64,000 nucleotides of DNA from Leptospiraceae bacterium (GTDB lineage: Bacteria > Spirochaetota > Leptospiria > Leptospirales > Leptospiraceae), in the NCBI GenBank assembly GCA_016711485.1, contig JADJSX010000023.1:1-64000 (forward strand). The letters are read 5' to 3'. The position numbers and the translations under genes are program-made. Under the pieces are notes generated by a model. That model ran no database searches, was not told the DNA's origin, and worked only from the letters and a program-made list of their open reading frames with translations. Shown one piece after another: positions 37,407 to 47,676 of the stretch. Positions within the stretch are counted from its first letter, which is position 1, and every line of letters starts with the position of its first letter.

Positions 37407-38639
37407 ATGAAACTATTTTTAATAATTCTATTCTTTAACAGTTTTTTGGTTCTTCAATGCAATGATCTCGTTAGAAAGGTAATGAAGAGTTACTCAAAAA
37501 AATATGAAACAAATAATAAAATTTTAGATTCAAAACCAACATTTATTGGTGAAGATTTAAATAGAACTCAAATCATTATTCAGTTACAAGAAGTTACGAC
37601 TGTAAAACAACCTACTGATATACAATTCCCGCCCGGAAATTCTAAATTCATCTTTATTTTAGAGAAATCTGGAAATATAATATTATTTGATCGTTTAGAA
37701 AAAAAAGCAAGAGTATTACATAGTTGGAACGTGTTGACTGATAGCGAAGAAGGTTTATTAGGATTAGCCTTTCATCCAAACTTTCCGAAGACTCCACTGA
37801 TTTACGTGAACTATGTGGCCGATAAAAATAGTAAAGACATCACTGTCATAGAAGAAGCTAAGATAGATTTACCGTTAGATTGGTCAAAAATGAAAGTTGT
37901 GAATCCGAGAATTTTATTAGAAGTTGAGCAACCTTACCCGAATCATAATGCAGGACAACTTGCCTTTGGAAAAGACGGTTTTTTATACATTGGATTGGGT
38001 GACGGAGGCCGAAGGGCAGATCCAGAGGGTAATGGTCAGAATCCGGAAACACTTCTTGGTTCTATTCTTCGGATAAACCCTGTTCCAGATTCTACAACAA
38101 ATACTCCCTATACTATTCCAAATGATAATCCATTTATTAGAAAAAAAGGTTATCGCCCAGAAGTATTTGCATACGGAATACGAAATCCTTGGCGGTTTTC
38201 TTTCTCTCCTTCTGGTAAATTGATATTAGCCGATGTTGGGCAGGACAAATACGAAGAGGTCGATATCATTGAATCTGGCAAAAATTACGGATGGGTGGAT
38301 GTAGAAGGTTTTCATTGTTTTAAAGATAATTGTGATACGACCAAGTTTGAGAATCCTATTTATGAATATGACAGAACTGACGGGAATTCTATAACTGGTG
38401 GTTATGTTTATAGTGGTACAGATTTTCCAGAATTAAAAGGTCATTATATATTTGGAGATTTTATCACCGGAAAAATTTGGTCATTTCCTTTGTCTGAAAC
38501 AAATGAAAAAGTAGAAAAAGTAAATGCTCTTGGAAAATGGAATATTTTAATTTCTACTTTTGGTAAAGATGAATCGGGAGAAGTTTTTGTAAGTGATTAT
38601 CAAAGTGGAAAAATATTTAAGGTGGTAAAACCAAAATGA
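37407..38639 (+). CDS. PQQ-type glucose/sorbosone dehydrogenase family lipoprotein
   Basis: The 410-residue protein has a lipoprotein signal (IILFFNSFLVLQC) and a six-bladed propeller of the GSDH family. Motifs include QPTDIQFPPGNSKFIFILEK, EEGLLGLAFHPNF, NHNAGQLAFGKDGFLYIGLG, DGGRRADPEGNGQNPETLLG, GIRNPWRFSFSP and DVGQDKYEEVDIIESGKNYG. Relatives oxidise sugars in the periplasm with bound PQQ, although many members have no proven cofactor. It would sit on the periplasmic side of a membrane by its lipid. Its stop overlaps the next gene's ATG (38636-38639), so the two are translated together. Confidence 0.9.
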   Translation: MKLFLIILFFNSFLVLQCNDLVRKVMKSYSKKYETNNKILDSKPTFIGEDLNRTQIIIQLQEVTTVKQPTDIQFPPGNSKFIFILEKSGNIILFDRLEKKARVLHSWNVLTDSEEGLLGLAFHPNFPKTPLIYVNYVADKNSKDITVIEEAKIDLPLDWSKMKVVNPRILLEVEQPYPNHNAGQLAFGKDGFLYIGLGDGGRRADPEGNGQNPETLLGSILRINPVPDSTTNTPYTIPNDNPFIRKKGYRPEVFAYGIRNPWRFSFSPSGKLILADVGQDKYEEVDIIESGKNYGWVDVEGFHCFKDNCDTTKFENPIYEYDRTDGNSITGGYVYSGTDFPELKGHYIFGDFITGKIWSFPLSETNEKVEKVNALGKWNILISTFGKDESGEVFVSDYQSGKIFKVVKPK

Positions 38640-40642
38640 AAATATTAAAGAGATTTATAAGTAATTTACCTTTTTATATTCGATTTCATCTAGTTATCGG
38701 TCTATCGTCTTTAATTGCACTTTCGATATACCGCATATCGTTTTATATTGTTTATTCTTACCGAATTAAAGAAGGCACCCCACTCATTCTTTTAAAAGCA
38801 TTTTTACTTGGGATTCGTTTTGATCTTGCGGCTATCTGCATAATGTTAGGATTGACTCTTTTTTTATCCTCAATACATTTTCTAAATCGTTATAAAATAA
38901 TTCGATTTATTTGGAGAAGTATTCCATCTTTTCTAACTGTAATGTTGCTTTTTTTGTTAATAGCAGATATTATTTATTATGAGAATGGAAATAAACACTT
39001 GGGATACGAAGCATTTGCCTATCTTGGTTTTGAGTTATTACCGCTTGTTGGATCTGCATTTGCACAGAATCCCATTTTATTTTTAGCCGGGATTGCGCTA
39101 ATTTGCGGAATTGTGTTCCTTATTTATTTTATCCAAAAAAAGTTTCCGTATGAACACAAAGAAATGAATTTATTGCGCGCTGTGATTCAATTCATTCTCG
39201 TACCCGTTTTACTCGTTATAGGAATTAGAGGTGGATTACAAACAAGTCCACTTAGAACTAGTGATGCGATTGTTAGTAAGGAAAATCTATTGAATGACCT
39301 TGCGTTAAACCCTTTCTTCACTGTAGTGACAGACTTAAAAATGACGAAAGTCGATTCTCGACACTTTATGGAGAAGGAGGAAGCAGTTCTTTTAGTTCGC
39401 AAAGAAATCTCTTATCCAGGAGCTGAATTTGTAAGCGACGAATATCCGTTACTCCGAAAAACAATTGTCAAGTCAGAAAAACCACTTCCTAATATTGTAA
39501 TATTAGTATTGGAAGGTTGGACTGGAAAGTATGTTGAATTGATTGGATCTGGTAAAGTAGGGGATAAGGAAGTTACTCCGCATTTTAATAAACTAATGAA
39601 AAAAGGATTATTTTTTAATCAATTTTTTGCGAGTGGGGGCAGGACTACTAACGGATTAATGGCATTAATCGGAGGAATTCCTGATCGCCCGGGACTAACC
39701 GCTGTAAGAACACCTCAGATATTGAGTCGATTTTCTGGACTTGGAAATATTGCAAAGTCAATTGGATACGAAACTTTTTTTATTACTGGGACTGATTTAA
39801 GTTTTAATAATAAAGGAAGTATCATGTTTCATTGGGGATTTGATTCGTTAATTGGAAAAAATGAATTAGAAAAAAATCCTGATTATAAAACAGGACCTTG
39901 GAGTTTTCTGGACGAATCAGCGTTAGACGCTATGCATAATAAAATTTTATCCTATCCAAAGGATAAACCGGTAATGGCTGTAATTCACACCGGTACTACA
40001 CATTATCCCTATTTAGTTCCGGATGATAAATTTAAAATATTTGAGGAAAGTGTCCAAGACCATGAATATTTAAATGTGCTCCATTATTCAGATTGGGCAG
40101 TTCATGAATATTTAGAGAAAGCTAAAAAATCAGAATACTTTAATAATACTATTTTCTTTTTTGTATCTGACCATTCTCACCACAGATATTTAAATTATTT
40201 GGAAGATAGGCATGTTCCATTTCTAATCTATGCTCCTGGAAAAGTGGATGTTGGTATAAGGACAGATATTACATCGCAACTTGACTTCTTACCGACAGTG
40301 ATTGGTTTTATGGAAAGAGAAATTTATTTTAGTGGAATGGGAAGAGATCTGAGAAAAACAAAAGGGGATTCAGCCTATTTTGCGTATGGAAATATTTTTG
40401 GTTGGATTGATAATGACTTTTTATATTTCCAATCAGTTACCGGAGGATTGGGTGAGACTAAAAGTATTAAACCCCCTTTCAGGGACTTAGGTTTATGCCA
40501 AATTGATATTGAAAAATGCAGAGTTCACAATGAATACACTCGAGCTTATTTAAATTTAAGTGATGAACTCTTAAGAATCAATAAGCTCTATCCAAGTGAA
40601 AAAGAATTAAATCTTCTAAAAACTAATACCAAGAATCCTTAA
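38636..40642 (+). CDS. Membrane sulfatase / phosphoglycerol transferase (LtaS-like)
   Basis: The 668-residue protein has about five N-terminal membrane segments (up to about residue 210), then an alkaline-phosphatase-superfamily domain outside the membrane. PNIVILVLEGWTGKYVE is the metal-binding start, FASGGRTTNGLMALIGGIP holds the probable catalytic Thr, GFDSLIGKNE follows, and FFFVSDHSHHRY supplies the metal-binding Asp-His. This architecture belongs to lipoteichoic-acid-synthase-like enzymes that move phosphoglycerol or phosphoethanolamine onto envelope glycans. In a Gram-negative cell it probably decorates periplasmic glucans or polysaccharide. It overlaps the preceding gene by four bases. 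Its end overlaps the convergent next gene by 20 bases. Confidence 0.88.
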   Translation: MKILKRFISNLPFYIRFHLVIGLSSLIALSIYRISFYIVYSYRIKEGTPLILLKAFLLGIRFDLAAICIMLGLTLFLSSIHFLNRYKIIRFIWRSIPSFLTVMLLFLLIADIIYYENGNKHLGYEAFAYLGFELLPLVGSAFAQNPILFLAGIALICGIVFLIYFIQKKFPYEHKEMNLLRAVIQFILVPVLLVIGIRGGLQTSPLRTSDAIVSKENLLNDLALNPFFTVVTDLKMTKVDSRHFMEKEEAVLLVRKEISYPGAEFVSDEYPLLRKTIVKSEKPLPNIVILVLEGWTGKYVELIGSGKVGDKEVTPHFNKLMKKGLFFNQFFASGGRTTNGLMALIGGIPDRPGLTAVRTPQILSRFSGLGNIAKSIGYETFFITGTDLSFNNKGSIMFHWGFDSLIGKNELEKNPDYKTGPWSFLDESALDAMHNKILSYPKDKPVMAVIHTGTTHYPYLVPDDKFKIFEESVQDHEYLNVLHYSDWAVHEYLEKAKKSEYFNNTIFFFVSDHSHHRYLNYLEDRHVPFLIYAPGKVDVGIRTDITSQLDFLPTVIGFMEREIYFSGMGRDLRKTKGDSAYFAYGNIFGWIDNDFLYFQSVTGGLGETKSIKPPFRDLGLCQIDIEKCRVHNEYTRAYLNLSDELLRINKLYPSEKELNLLKTNTKNP

Positions 40643-41942
40643 TATTAGTCAGGTCAAAGAAAGTTTTTCTTTTAATCATTATCCATACAAGCGATATTAT
40701 TGACAGACCAGTTAATGGTATCGCAAAGTATTCTATAAATGGAAAAGAAGAAAATTTTAATGAATAAACAAATATTCCTATAAATAAAACATTTCTTACT
40801 ACTTCCGTCCTTCGCGACCAACGTTTCATTTCCATAGTTCTGTTAATTGAAAACAAACTAAATACTATTACGATAGAGACTAACACAAGTGTAATCCCAT
40901 CATTTAAGTCCAACTTGGCGAATTTCCAAATTACGAGTCCAACAATCATCAGTACAAATGTCTGCAATGCAACGTAAATAATTACACCCATCGGAGGAAC
41001 TGGATTATATTTTTCTGTATAAGCAGGTTCTGTTATTATATCTGCTTGTGTTCTTAGATATTCCGGTTTCCAGCCAGGTTCTTTAAAAAAAAGTCCAAAT
41101 GCATCGCCTATCGTCTTTACTTTAAAAAGATTTTTTAAAATATCATAGTATACATGGAAATTAACAGTGATTGGGTTAAATGAATTGATTGGTTTTGTTA
41201 AACCATATATTGGTTCATCGGTTTCATCTTCAAAACTGTTGAATAACCTGTCCCAAATAATAAAAATTCCCCCGTGATTTTTATCCAAATACTTGAATTG
41301 TGTTCCGTGGTGAACTCTATGATTAGAAGGTGTTACCATGAATTTTTCAAATATTCCAAGTTTTCCAAAATATCGTGTGTGCACAAAAAATTGGTACACT
41401 TTTAGAATTCTATGGCAAAGTAAAAACATAGGCCAAGGAATACCTAACATAGCCATCGGCAAAAAATAAGTATACTCAAAAATCCTTTGTAATCCGTTTC
41501 CTCTGAATGCGACGGATAAATTCATCTCTTGGGTAGAGTGATGGGTAACATGGGTTCCCCACAAAAAGTTAAAAGTATGGCAATGTCTATGAAACCAGTA
41601 ATATATAAAATCTGTGAGAATAAGAGCTAACGTCCAACTTCCCAATGCATGCCAGTTGATTGCGAAACTCGGCGAGAATGAAAACGGACTATCTAGTATA
41701 AAAAATTTATATCCCATTGTGGAAAGAGAAACTGATGTTTCTATTTGATTATAGGCTATAAGTGCTCCTGCAAGAACCACCACTCCTACAAGTGCAAATA
41801 TTACACCCGTGCTGACATCGGCAACCAACACGTTTAAGCGATAAAAATGCTTTCCTTGTATAAAAGATAATATCATCTCTGAAAAAATACAGAGTATCAT
41901 AATAATAAATGAATATTCCATAAAAATATCGCTATTTAACAT
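40623..41942 (-). CDS. Sterol desaturase / fatty acid hydroxylase family membrane protein
   Basis: The 439-residue protein has several membrane helices and the three histidine clusters of the di-iron hydroxylase superfamily: FHRHCH, then HVTHHS after about eight residues, and NHRVHHG further on. A C-terminal extension with four more membrane helices (from about residue 320) is typical of bacterial members of this group. Such enzymes hydroxylate or desaturate lipids using oxygen. The exact lipid is unknown here. It is read leftward and overlaps the end of the sulfatase gene. Confidence 0.92.
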   Translation of the reverse strand: MLNSDIFMEYSFIIMILCIFSEMILSFIQGKHFYRLNVLVADVSTGVIFALVGVVVLAGALIAYNQIETSVSLSTMGYKFFILDSPFSFSPSFAINWHALGSWTLALILTDFIYYWFHRHCHTFNFLWGTHVTHHSTQEMNLSVAFRGNGLQRIFEYTYFLPMAMLGIPWPMFLLCHRILKVYQFFVHTRYFGKLGIFEKFMVTPSNHRVHHGTQFKYLDKNHGGIFIIWDRLFNSFEDETDEPIYGLTKPINSFNPITVNFHVYYDILKNLFKVKTIGDAFGLFFKEPGWKPEYLRTQADIITEPAYTEKYNPVPPMGVIIYVALQTFVLMIVGLVIWKFAKLDLNDGITLVLVSIVIVFSLFSINRTMEMKRWSRRTEVVRNVLFIGIFVYSLKFSSFPFIEYFAIPLTGLSIISLVWIMIKRKTFFDLTNIKDSWY

Positions 41943-42214
41943 TGTCAGATTTCTTCCTTTTATTTATTTTTACTTAATTTAGACAGTAGTATAAATGTTA
42001 ATTTATTGGCAAATATATTGCGTATCTAAATTTGATACGATCTGAAATAAAATTTAATGCAACTTGTAATTAAAGCTCTTCTATTTTTTTAATCGCGTTC
42101 TGAAAGTTTTTCCGTTCTTTACTATGGATATTATGAATGCACTATTCTCCGATATATGTTTTTCATCGGAGTTTACGCTTCCCGTTTAGGATGATAGCAT
42201 AAAATGCTGGATTA

Positions 42215-42263
42215 CTCAGATATCCAATCTCGCTTACATGCCTGCGTTGATTGGATATCTGAG
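42215..42263. terminator. Perfect 15-bp hairpin in the gap between two leftward genes
   Basis: CTCAGATATCCAATC 42215-42229 pairs with 42249-42263 around a 19-base loop, in the 450-base gap between two leftward genes. It follows the stop of the lipoprotein gene on its strand and so may be its terminator, but without a T-run. Nothing else is seen in the gap. Confidence 0.4.
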
Positions 42264-42392
42264 GATTATTTCCTATATGTCTTCGACGATGTTTTTCTAT
42301 TTCTCAACTACAATCTCAATAGGTCTCCATTATCCATTTAAGGCACGCTCATATATTTTTATTATTCGAATTGAGATGGAGTATAAAAAATT

Positions 42393-43214
42393 TTAACGAT
42401 AGGCGGTATAGTGCGTATATAACACACGTGCGTCTAATTCTTTTAATTTTCCGTCGATAGTTCTCATAGGCGGTACACGACCTGTGTATGTTATGATAGT
42501 TTTTTGGGAAGAATCATAATCAAATATAAAAGTAGAAATAAACAGTCCAATAATCAAATTTGTGGGTTTCATTTCAAAACGAGTTATTGTGTTTGTGCTT
42601 TCGACTTTACGGACTTCAAATCGGTAGGATTGTTTCATTTCGGCAACTACAAATCTCAAGTAAAAACTGGAACCTTTGGCAAGTTCTTCCCATTGGCTAC
42701 TGATAAGTCCAAAAAGTGTGGGACCGACTGCAATAGGTTCATTTACTTCTTCTTCGACTGTGGAAATTTTTCCATTGCGCTCGGTAACTTTGTATTTTAA
42801 TAGTTTGCCATTTTGTTCTACTTTAGTTCGAATCCCTGTTTGTCCATTTATTGATTCAAATTCACGAAAGGAATAATTCATCGAATATTTTGCGCTTTGA
42901 ATTACGACTACGTTTTTCCCTGCATCACGAGTGATATGTGTTGCGGTAGAAACTCCAGTGGTTTCTTTGATTCGGCGCTCATAGGAAAATGCCTGCTCTG
43001 CTTCAGGTAAACCAAGTGGAAAAACGGATCCTTCATATATTAGAATTCCCGCAGATTCCGAAGAACTTTTATACTCTTTTAGAGTACTTTGGATAGAGGG
43101 GTCTATCATTCTAGTTTGAGATGTACAGTTAACAAAAATGAATAATAGACTTATGGCGGCTATCGCATATCCGAAATTCAGAAACATTTTATTTTTACAA
43201 AAAAATTGAGTCAT
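42393..43214 (-). CDS. Predicted lipoprotein of unknown function
   Basis: The 273-residue protein has signal GYAIAAISLLFIFVNC, with a lipid-attachment Cys near residue 30; the start may be the internal Met at residue 10. The mature part is mostly beta-strand by appearance (SAGILIYEGSVFPLG, KVTERNGKISTVEEEVNEP, NTITRFEMKPTNLIIGLFIS). I recognise no family. It is monocistronic and read leftward. Confidence 0.7.
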   Translation of the reverse strand: MTQFFCKNKMFLNFGYAIAAISLLFIFVNCTSQTRMIDPSIQSTLKEYKSSSESAGILIYEGSVFPLGLPEAEQAFSYERRIKETTGVSTATHITRDAGKNVVVIQSAKYSMNYSFREFESINGQTGIRTKVEQNGKLLKYKVTERNGKISTVEEEVNEPIAVGPTLFGLISSQWEELAKGSSFYLRFVVAEMKQSYRFEVRKVESTNTITRFEMKPTNLIIGLFISTFIFDYDSSQKTIITYTGRVPPMRTIDGKLKELDARVLYTHYTAYR

Positions 43215-43452
43215 TTACTTTTTTCCTTTATTATGAAATTTTATTTTCCGTACGCCAAAAGTAATTTCCCTTTTTAAAAAAAGTTCGGTATCCAATTTCC
43301 AAAATTATGGATAGCGAATCTCTTTTCAAAACGAATGGGTATTTTCTTCTGGCAATTGGTTTAAAAGTATACAAAATTTTTAATAAAGGGTCGACCTGAA
43401 TTATAAACCAAAGCGAAAAAAGTGGAAATTATCTGAAATACAATTGAAGTTC

Positions 43453-44568
43453 TTAAAAATTGTTTCTATAAACAGAGGGTGAACAACCTACTTCTTTTTG
43501 AAATGCTGAGTTAAATGCACTTTTGGAATTAAAACCAACTTGGTAGGCAATTGCAAGAACTGTAGTTTCTCTTTCTTCTCGAAGAAGTTTTTTTGCATCT
43601 CGAATTCTAAATCCATTTATATAACTCACAAAATTTTTCTTTAAATGATCGTTAAAGAATTCGGAGAGTTGGTGTTGAGAAAGCCCAAGTTCAGTTGCTA
43701 AACTTTGAAGCGAAATATCTTCATCACAGTATATTTTATCAGTTTGAATCAATTGATCCAATTCAGTTTTTATATTCTTTAGGTCATATTCCTTCAATCT
43801 TGATTTTTCATATTTACCTTTGCGGACAATTTTTTCTAGTTCACCGAAAAATTCGGGTAATCGGAGACGTATAAAATAAAGTCCAATTAGAAATACATTG
43901 AGCATAAATATGCTTACTTCCAATAAAATTATACTTCGAAATAAAAAACCCAAAAAAGAAAATGTAGATATAAGAGATGTAAATATAAGTATAATAAGCA
44001 TTAACCGACAAGTACCCTCATTTATTCCGTTGCGATAGCCGATTGAATTTAATATTTTCCAGCCTGAAAAAAAAGTATATGCTAGAAAATGTAAATTTAA
44101 TAATCCCAAAAAAGGAAATTCTTTTGTGGAAGTGGGTGATTTCATCGTTAATTCAATGTTTTCTATTGCTCGAATATTTCCATCGGAGTGAAATAAAATT
44201 AACAGCAAAACAGAAATCAGCGCCGGAATTAAATGAGGTAAGAGTTTTGTTGGATTGGATATTTTAAGTCTTTGTGTTGCATACAGCGAAAAAAAAGGGC
44301 CAACCAGAAGATTAAAAGGAATATACCAACCGAGTAAAAAAGGAAATTGAAGTAGGGTACCCGAAAATAAAAAATAAGCATGCAGAGACATTATAAAAAT
44401 TGAAATAAATGCAGCCGAAAGCAACCAACCAAATTTTTTTCGAGAGGACGATATTAACTCTCCCATACCATAAAGTAAGGAAAGTGTAGCTACAAGAATA
44501 AGACTAACCAGAAATAATTGCATAAAGTAGATACTAGGAATACTTGATTTGAAGTTTTGTCCAAACAA
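43453..44568 (-). CDS. AraC-family regulator with membrane-embedded N-terminus
   Basis: The 371-residue protein has seven or eight predicted membrane segments in residues 1-240 (MQLFLVSLILVATLSLLYG, AFISIFIMSLHAYFLFSG and so on). A linker follows, then a C-terminal AraC DNA-binding domain: LQSLATELGLSQHQLSEFF is the first helix-turn-helix, TTVLAIAYQVGFNSKSAFN is the second, and FQKEVGCSPSVYRNNF is the family end. Leptospira-like and Bacteroidetes genomes have many such membrane-anchored AraC proteins, which presumably sense envelope signals. The target genes are unknown. The palindrome 44618-44680 lies just upstream. Confidence 0.9.
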   Translation of the reverse strand: MFGQNFKSSIPSIYFMQLFLVSLILVATLSLLYGMGELISSSRKKFGWLLSAAFISIFIMSLHAYFLFSGTLLQFPFLLGWYIPFNLLVGPFFSLYATQRLKISNPTKLLPHLIPALISVLLLILFHSDGNIRAIENIELTMKSPTSTKEFPFLGLLNLHFLAYTFFSGWKILNSIGYRNGINEGTCRLMLIILIFTSLISTFSFLGFLFRSIILLEVSIFMLNVFLIGLYFIRLRLPEFFGELEKIVRKGKYEKSRLKEYDLKNIKTELDQLIQTDKIYCDEDISLQSLATELGLSQHQLSEFFNDHLKKNFVSYINGFRIRDAKKLLREERETTVLAIAYQVGFNSKSAFNSAFQKEVGCSPSVYRNNF

Positions 44569-44617
44569 AAATATGAAATAGTATAGAGATATATACAGCG
44601 TAACAAAGTCGCATTAC

Positions 44618-44680
44618 TAACTCACCTTACGTTATCGCTTTTGAGAAGCAATGATAATAGCGATAGCGTAAGGTGAGTTA
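44618..44680. repeat. Palindromic MITE-like element, short form
   Basis: TAACTCACCTTACG at 44618-44631 is mirrored at 44667-44680, and the stem extends inward to TATCGCT/AGCGATA. The middle TTTTGAGAAGCAATGATAAT is shared with 29025-29044. The ends match those of the larger elements at 30497-30670 and 49475-49624. Confidence 0.65.
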
Positions 44681-44873
44681 CTAAAAAATTTTTAGTAGTA
44701 TAAATGAAAATATACGATAGCCGCTATATATTATACACTTATGGAATGCAAATAAAAAAAATATGAACTGATTAAGTATAATACCTATGGAAATAGAATT
44801 TTGGAAAATGAGGAGATACGGGAGAGTAATGCTTACACAGTAAAAATATAAAGTATAAGCATACTTTGAATTG

Positions 44874-45185
44874 TTATTGTTTTAATTTTTTTGCTAGTTC
44901 TTTATAATCATCAGCGAGAGCATCTAGAGCGTCTGCTTCTTCTAGCATTTCTTTTTTGTGATTAATTTGGGTATTCGCTTTTCCGCCTTTTTTGGTGTTT
45001 GCGATTTTTCTAAGTCGTTCAGCCATTTTCTTTTTTTGGGCAGATTCACCCATTAAGTATTCATGGACAGCCTTTTTTTCTTGTTGAGATTCTGCTTTTT
45101 CTACCATGAGTTTTTCGATTTCTTCTACTGAGTATATAGAAACAGAAAAAAATATTAATAGAATTAATATGGAAAATTTTTTCAT
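44874..45185 (-). CDS. Small secreted coiled-coil protein, unknown function
   Basis: The 103-residue protein has a signal peptide (MKKFSILILLIFFSVSIYS) and a mature part that is almost all charged helix with heptad character (VEKAESQQEKKAVHEYLMGE, KKMAERLRKIANTKKGG, KKEMLEEADALDALADDYKE). It is probably a periplasmic helical protein. I recall similar short exported proteins in Leptospira without known role. The gene is monocistronic. The 350 bases to its right hold no visible gene. Confidence 0.7.
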   Translation of the reverse strand: MKKFSILILLIFFSVSIYSVEEIEKLMVEKAESQQEKKAVHEYLMGESAQKKKMAERLRKIANTKKGGKANTQINHKKEMLEEADALDALADDYKELAKKLKQ

Positions 45186-45532
45186 TTTAGTTCATCCTAA
45201 ATTGGTTTTATAGATTTTGAAAATCTTGAATATTAGACTGTACTATACTAAGTTTGTTTGTTTGAATTAAATTAATTTTTTCTTTTTTTAAAACCATTTA
45301 TTATTTTTCTTGATAGCCTGTATCCGTAATCCAATAGACGAAGGAGTGTTCTTTTTTGCGGACTAGAAAGATGCGATGAAAAAAAAGTTTTTCTCCGGAG
45401 GAAAATAGAGTTGGATAGGATTTAAATTCTTATTATATATTTAATAAATTAGGATGAATGCAATTGACATTTTTTAGTCAGATTTTAGTTGGATGAGATA
45501 GTTTTCATTTATATACTAAACGCCAAAAGTAA

Positions 45533-46773
45533 TTACCAAATTGATTTTTTAGTGACGGCAAAAAAGGAGTCTAGGTTATGATAACACCCAAAGGATATGG
45601 GATGGATTATAAAAAGAAGATAGCTGTAGAACTAAGCACCGGTCAAAGGTCATTGTCTTAGGTCAGTAAATGAGAAAGAATCTCAGTTCAAACACTTTCA
45701 AAGTGGCGGGATAAATATGGATTTGGCGAAGGTATGCAGAAAAATGAAAAGGATTCCAATGAAGTAACAGAACTTAAAAGACGTATTAATGAGTCAGCGT
45801 TAGGCGAAATCGTATTACAGAATCACGTTTTAATAAAAATGCGAGAATTCACTTTAGCCTGAGAGAGAAAAAAGAATTAGTCAGCGGTAATCTCGCCAAA
45901 TACGTTGGGATTAAAAGGATATGCAAGATAATGAATATTAGCCACAATACACTTTACTACAAGCCAGTAGATTGGAAGCGCAAAAGATGCGCCTGTGTTA
46001 AGAATGATCCAAGATTTTTAGAGAAACTGCCAGCCTCCGGCTTTCCATCGGTTACGGATCATTTGAAGAAAGTTATGGTCTTTAACAAAAGCGTATCGAA
46101 AGGATAATGCAAGAGAATTGTCTGATTAATAAGAAAAAACGCCTGAAAAAGACTAAAACAACTGATTCTGAACATAAATTTCATAAGTATACAAATCTGA
46201 TTAAAGGATTTAAGACGACCAACTTAAATCAAATAATTGTTGGCAATGTTACTGCCTTCGATGTAAAAGGGGTTAATCACTATTTATCGTTATAAATGGA
46301 TTTGCATACGAGAGAAAATATTGGTTCGGCAATCTCGGATAAGAATGATACGAATCTTGTTCTGGAAGCCTTAGAGAAAGCGAAAAAGAAAAGGAAGGTA
46401 TTGAAGGGATGTATTTATCGTACGGACACAGATGTAAGATATTGCTATGACAAATAAGTTGAGCGGCTAATGGCTTACGGAATGCCGATTTCTATGTGCG
46501 TCGGTAATGTATACGAAAACGCTCACCCTGAATCATTGAATAAAACTATCAAGGCTGGAGAAATAAATATGTCAGACTATGCTAGCAAGGAAGAATCTGG
46601 AGCCTCTATATTTGGTTACTTAAACAAGTATAACACACTGAAACCTCACTCTGAGCATAATGGTATGTTACCTGCTGAATTCGCTACATCTATTTCAAAG
46701 AAGAAAAATAAGTAAATTGAAAACAATTTTTAGGAAAAATTAAGAAAATTCCTTTACTAAAAAATGGGGTAGG
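45533..46773 (+). mobile_element. IS3-family insertion sequence, degenerate
   Basis: A remnant of an IS3-type element with broken orfA and orfB. Approximate inverted ends are TACC...TTTTTTAGTGA near 45533-45554 and TTTACTAAAAAATGGGGTA near 46753-46771. The bounds are uncertain by some bases. It lies at the left edge of the polysaccharide gene region. Confidence 0.65.
45578..46714 (+). pseudogene. IS3-type transposase orfA/orfB remnants
   Basis: OrfA starts at ATG 45578 after an AAGGAG-like site (MITPKGYGMDYKKKIAVELS), but two stops follow within 30 codons. VQTLSKWRDKYGFG and a leucine-zipper-like stretch continue. OrfB pieces are FHKYTNLIKGFKTTNLNQII, then VGNVTAFDVKGVNHYLS in place of the usual W-x-x-D-I-T-x-I motif, and finally YENAHPESLNKTIKAGEINM and LNKYNTLKPHSEHNGMLP, which match the C-terminal region of IS3 integrase cores. 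There are at least four breaks, so it is inactive. Confidence 0.75.
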
Positions 46774-46908
46774 ACCAAGGTTTTATTTTAAATAAATTAT
46801 GATTTAACAAAGATTTATTTGTTTTAAATTTACAAATACCTGATGTTTCTGGTTTATTAATTTAATTTTTGCACCTTTCATTTTTATATACAAAGACATG
46901 TTTAATTT

Positions 46909-47667
46909 ATGATAAAATCAAATAGTGAGCCACTTGTTTCTGTTATTATTGCAACTTATAATTCTGAGAAATATTTAGAGGAGTGTATTTTAAGCATTTT
47001 AAATCAGAAATATAATGAGATTGAGCTAATCATTATTGATGGAAAATCAAAAGATAAAACTTTAGATATTATTAAAAAATATAAAGAAAAAATTAATTAT
47101 TGGGTTTCAGAATTTGATTTGGGGATATATGATGCTTGGAATAAAGGACTAAAAGTAGCAAATGGATCGTGGATTTCTTTTATTGGATCAGATGATTTTT
47201 TTGATAATAATGCTATTGCTAATTATGTAAATCATATTAATACTTTAGATTTTGTACCTGATTTTGTTTCATCAAAAATAACATTAATAAATGAAAATAA
47301 AAAAATAATAAAAGTTGTAGGGAAAGCTTGGGTTTGGAATCAGTTTAAAAGATATATGTCTACTTTACATGTTGGCATGTTCCATAATAAAAATTTATTC
47401 GAGAAGTATGGTTATTATAATTTGAACTACCGAATATGTGCAGATTATGAACTTTTGTTGCGACCTAAAAACAATCTTATTACTTCATTTTTGCCACTTA
47501 ATACATGCTTTATGCGAATAGGTGGAATTAGCAATAAAGATACTGCAAATTTTAAAGAAGTTTATAAAATAAAAACTACAACAGCTGGAAGATTTAAATT
47601 TGTTGCATTCATTGAATACTTTGTTTCTTTAGTTTGGTTTAAATTTTGTAGATTATTTAAAATATAA
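46909..47667 (+). CDS. Family 2 glycosyltransferase
   Basis: The 252-residue protein has a GT-A fold front: PLVSVIIATYNSEKYLEECI, LIIIDGKSKDKTLDIIKKY, GIYDAWNKGLKVANGSWI and the metal-site-like FIGSDDFF. Its C-terminal part has YRICADYELLLR, typical of WcaA-like enzymes. It would transfer a sugar from a nucleotide donor during surface-polysaccharide assembly at the inner face of the membrane. The next gene begins 10 bases on, or 37 bases if its later ATG is used, so they form an operon with the gene after that. Confidence 0.9.
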   Translation: MIKSNSEPLVSVIIATYNSEKYLEECILSILNQKYNEIELIIIDGKSKDKTLDIIKKYKEKINYWVSEFDLGIYDAWNKGLKVANGSWISFIGSDDFFDNNAIANYVNHINTLDFVPDFVSSKITLINENKKIIKVVGKAWVWNQFKRYMSTLHVGMFHNKNLFEKYGYYNLNYRICADYELLLRPKNNLITSFLPLNTCFMRIGGISNKDTANFKEVYKIKTTTAGRFKFVAFIEYFVSLVWFKFCRLFKI

Positions 47668-47676
47668 GTTGTTTTA

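Noticed and set aside
45578..46714. Active IS3 element with programmed frameshift
   Set aside because: There are several stops in orfA and orfB beyond the single shift expected for IS3, so it is a remnant.
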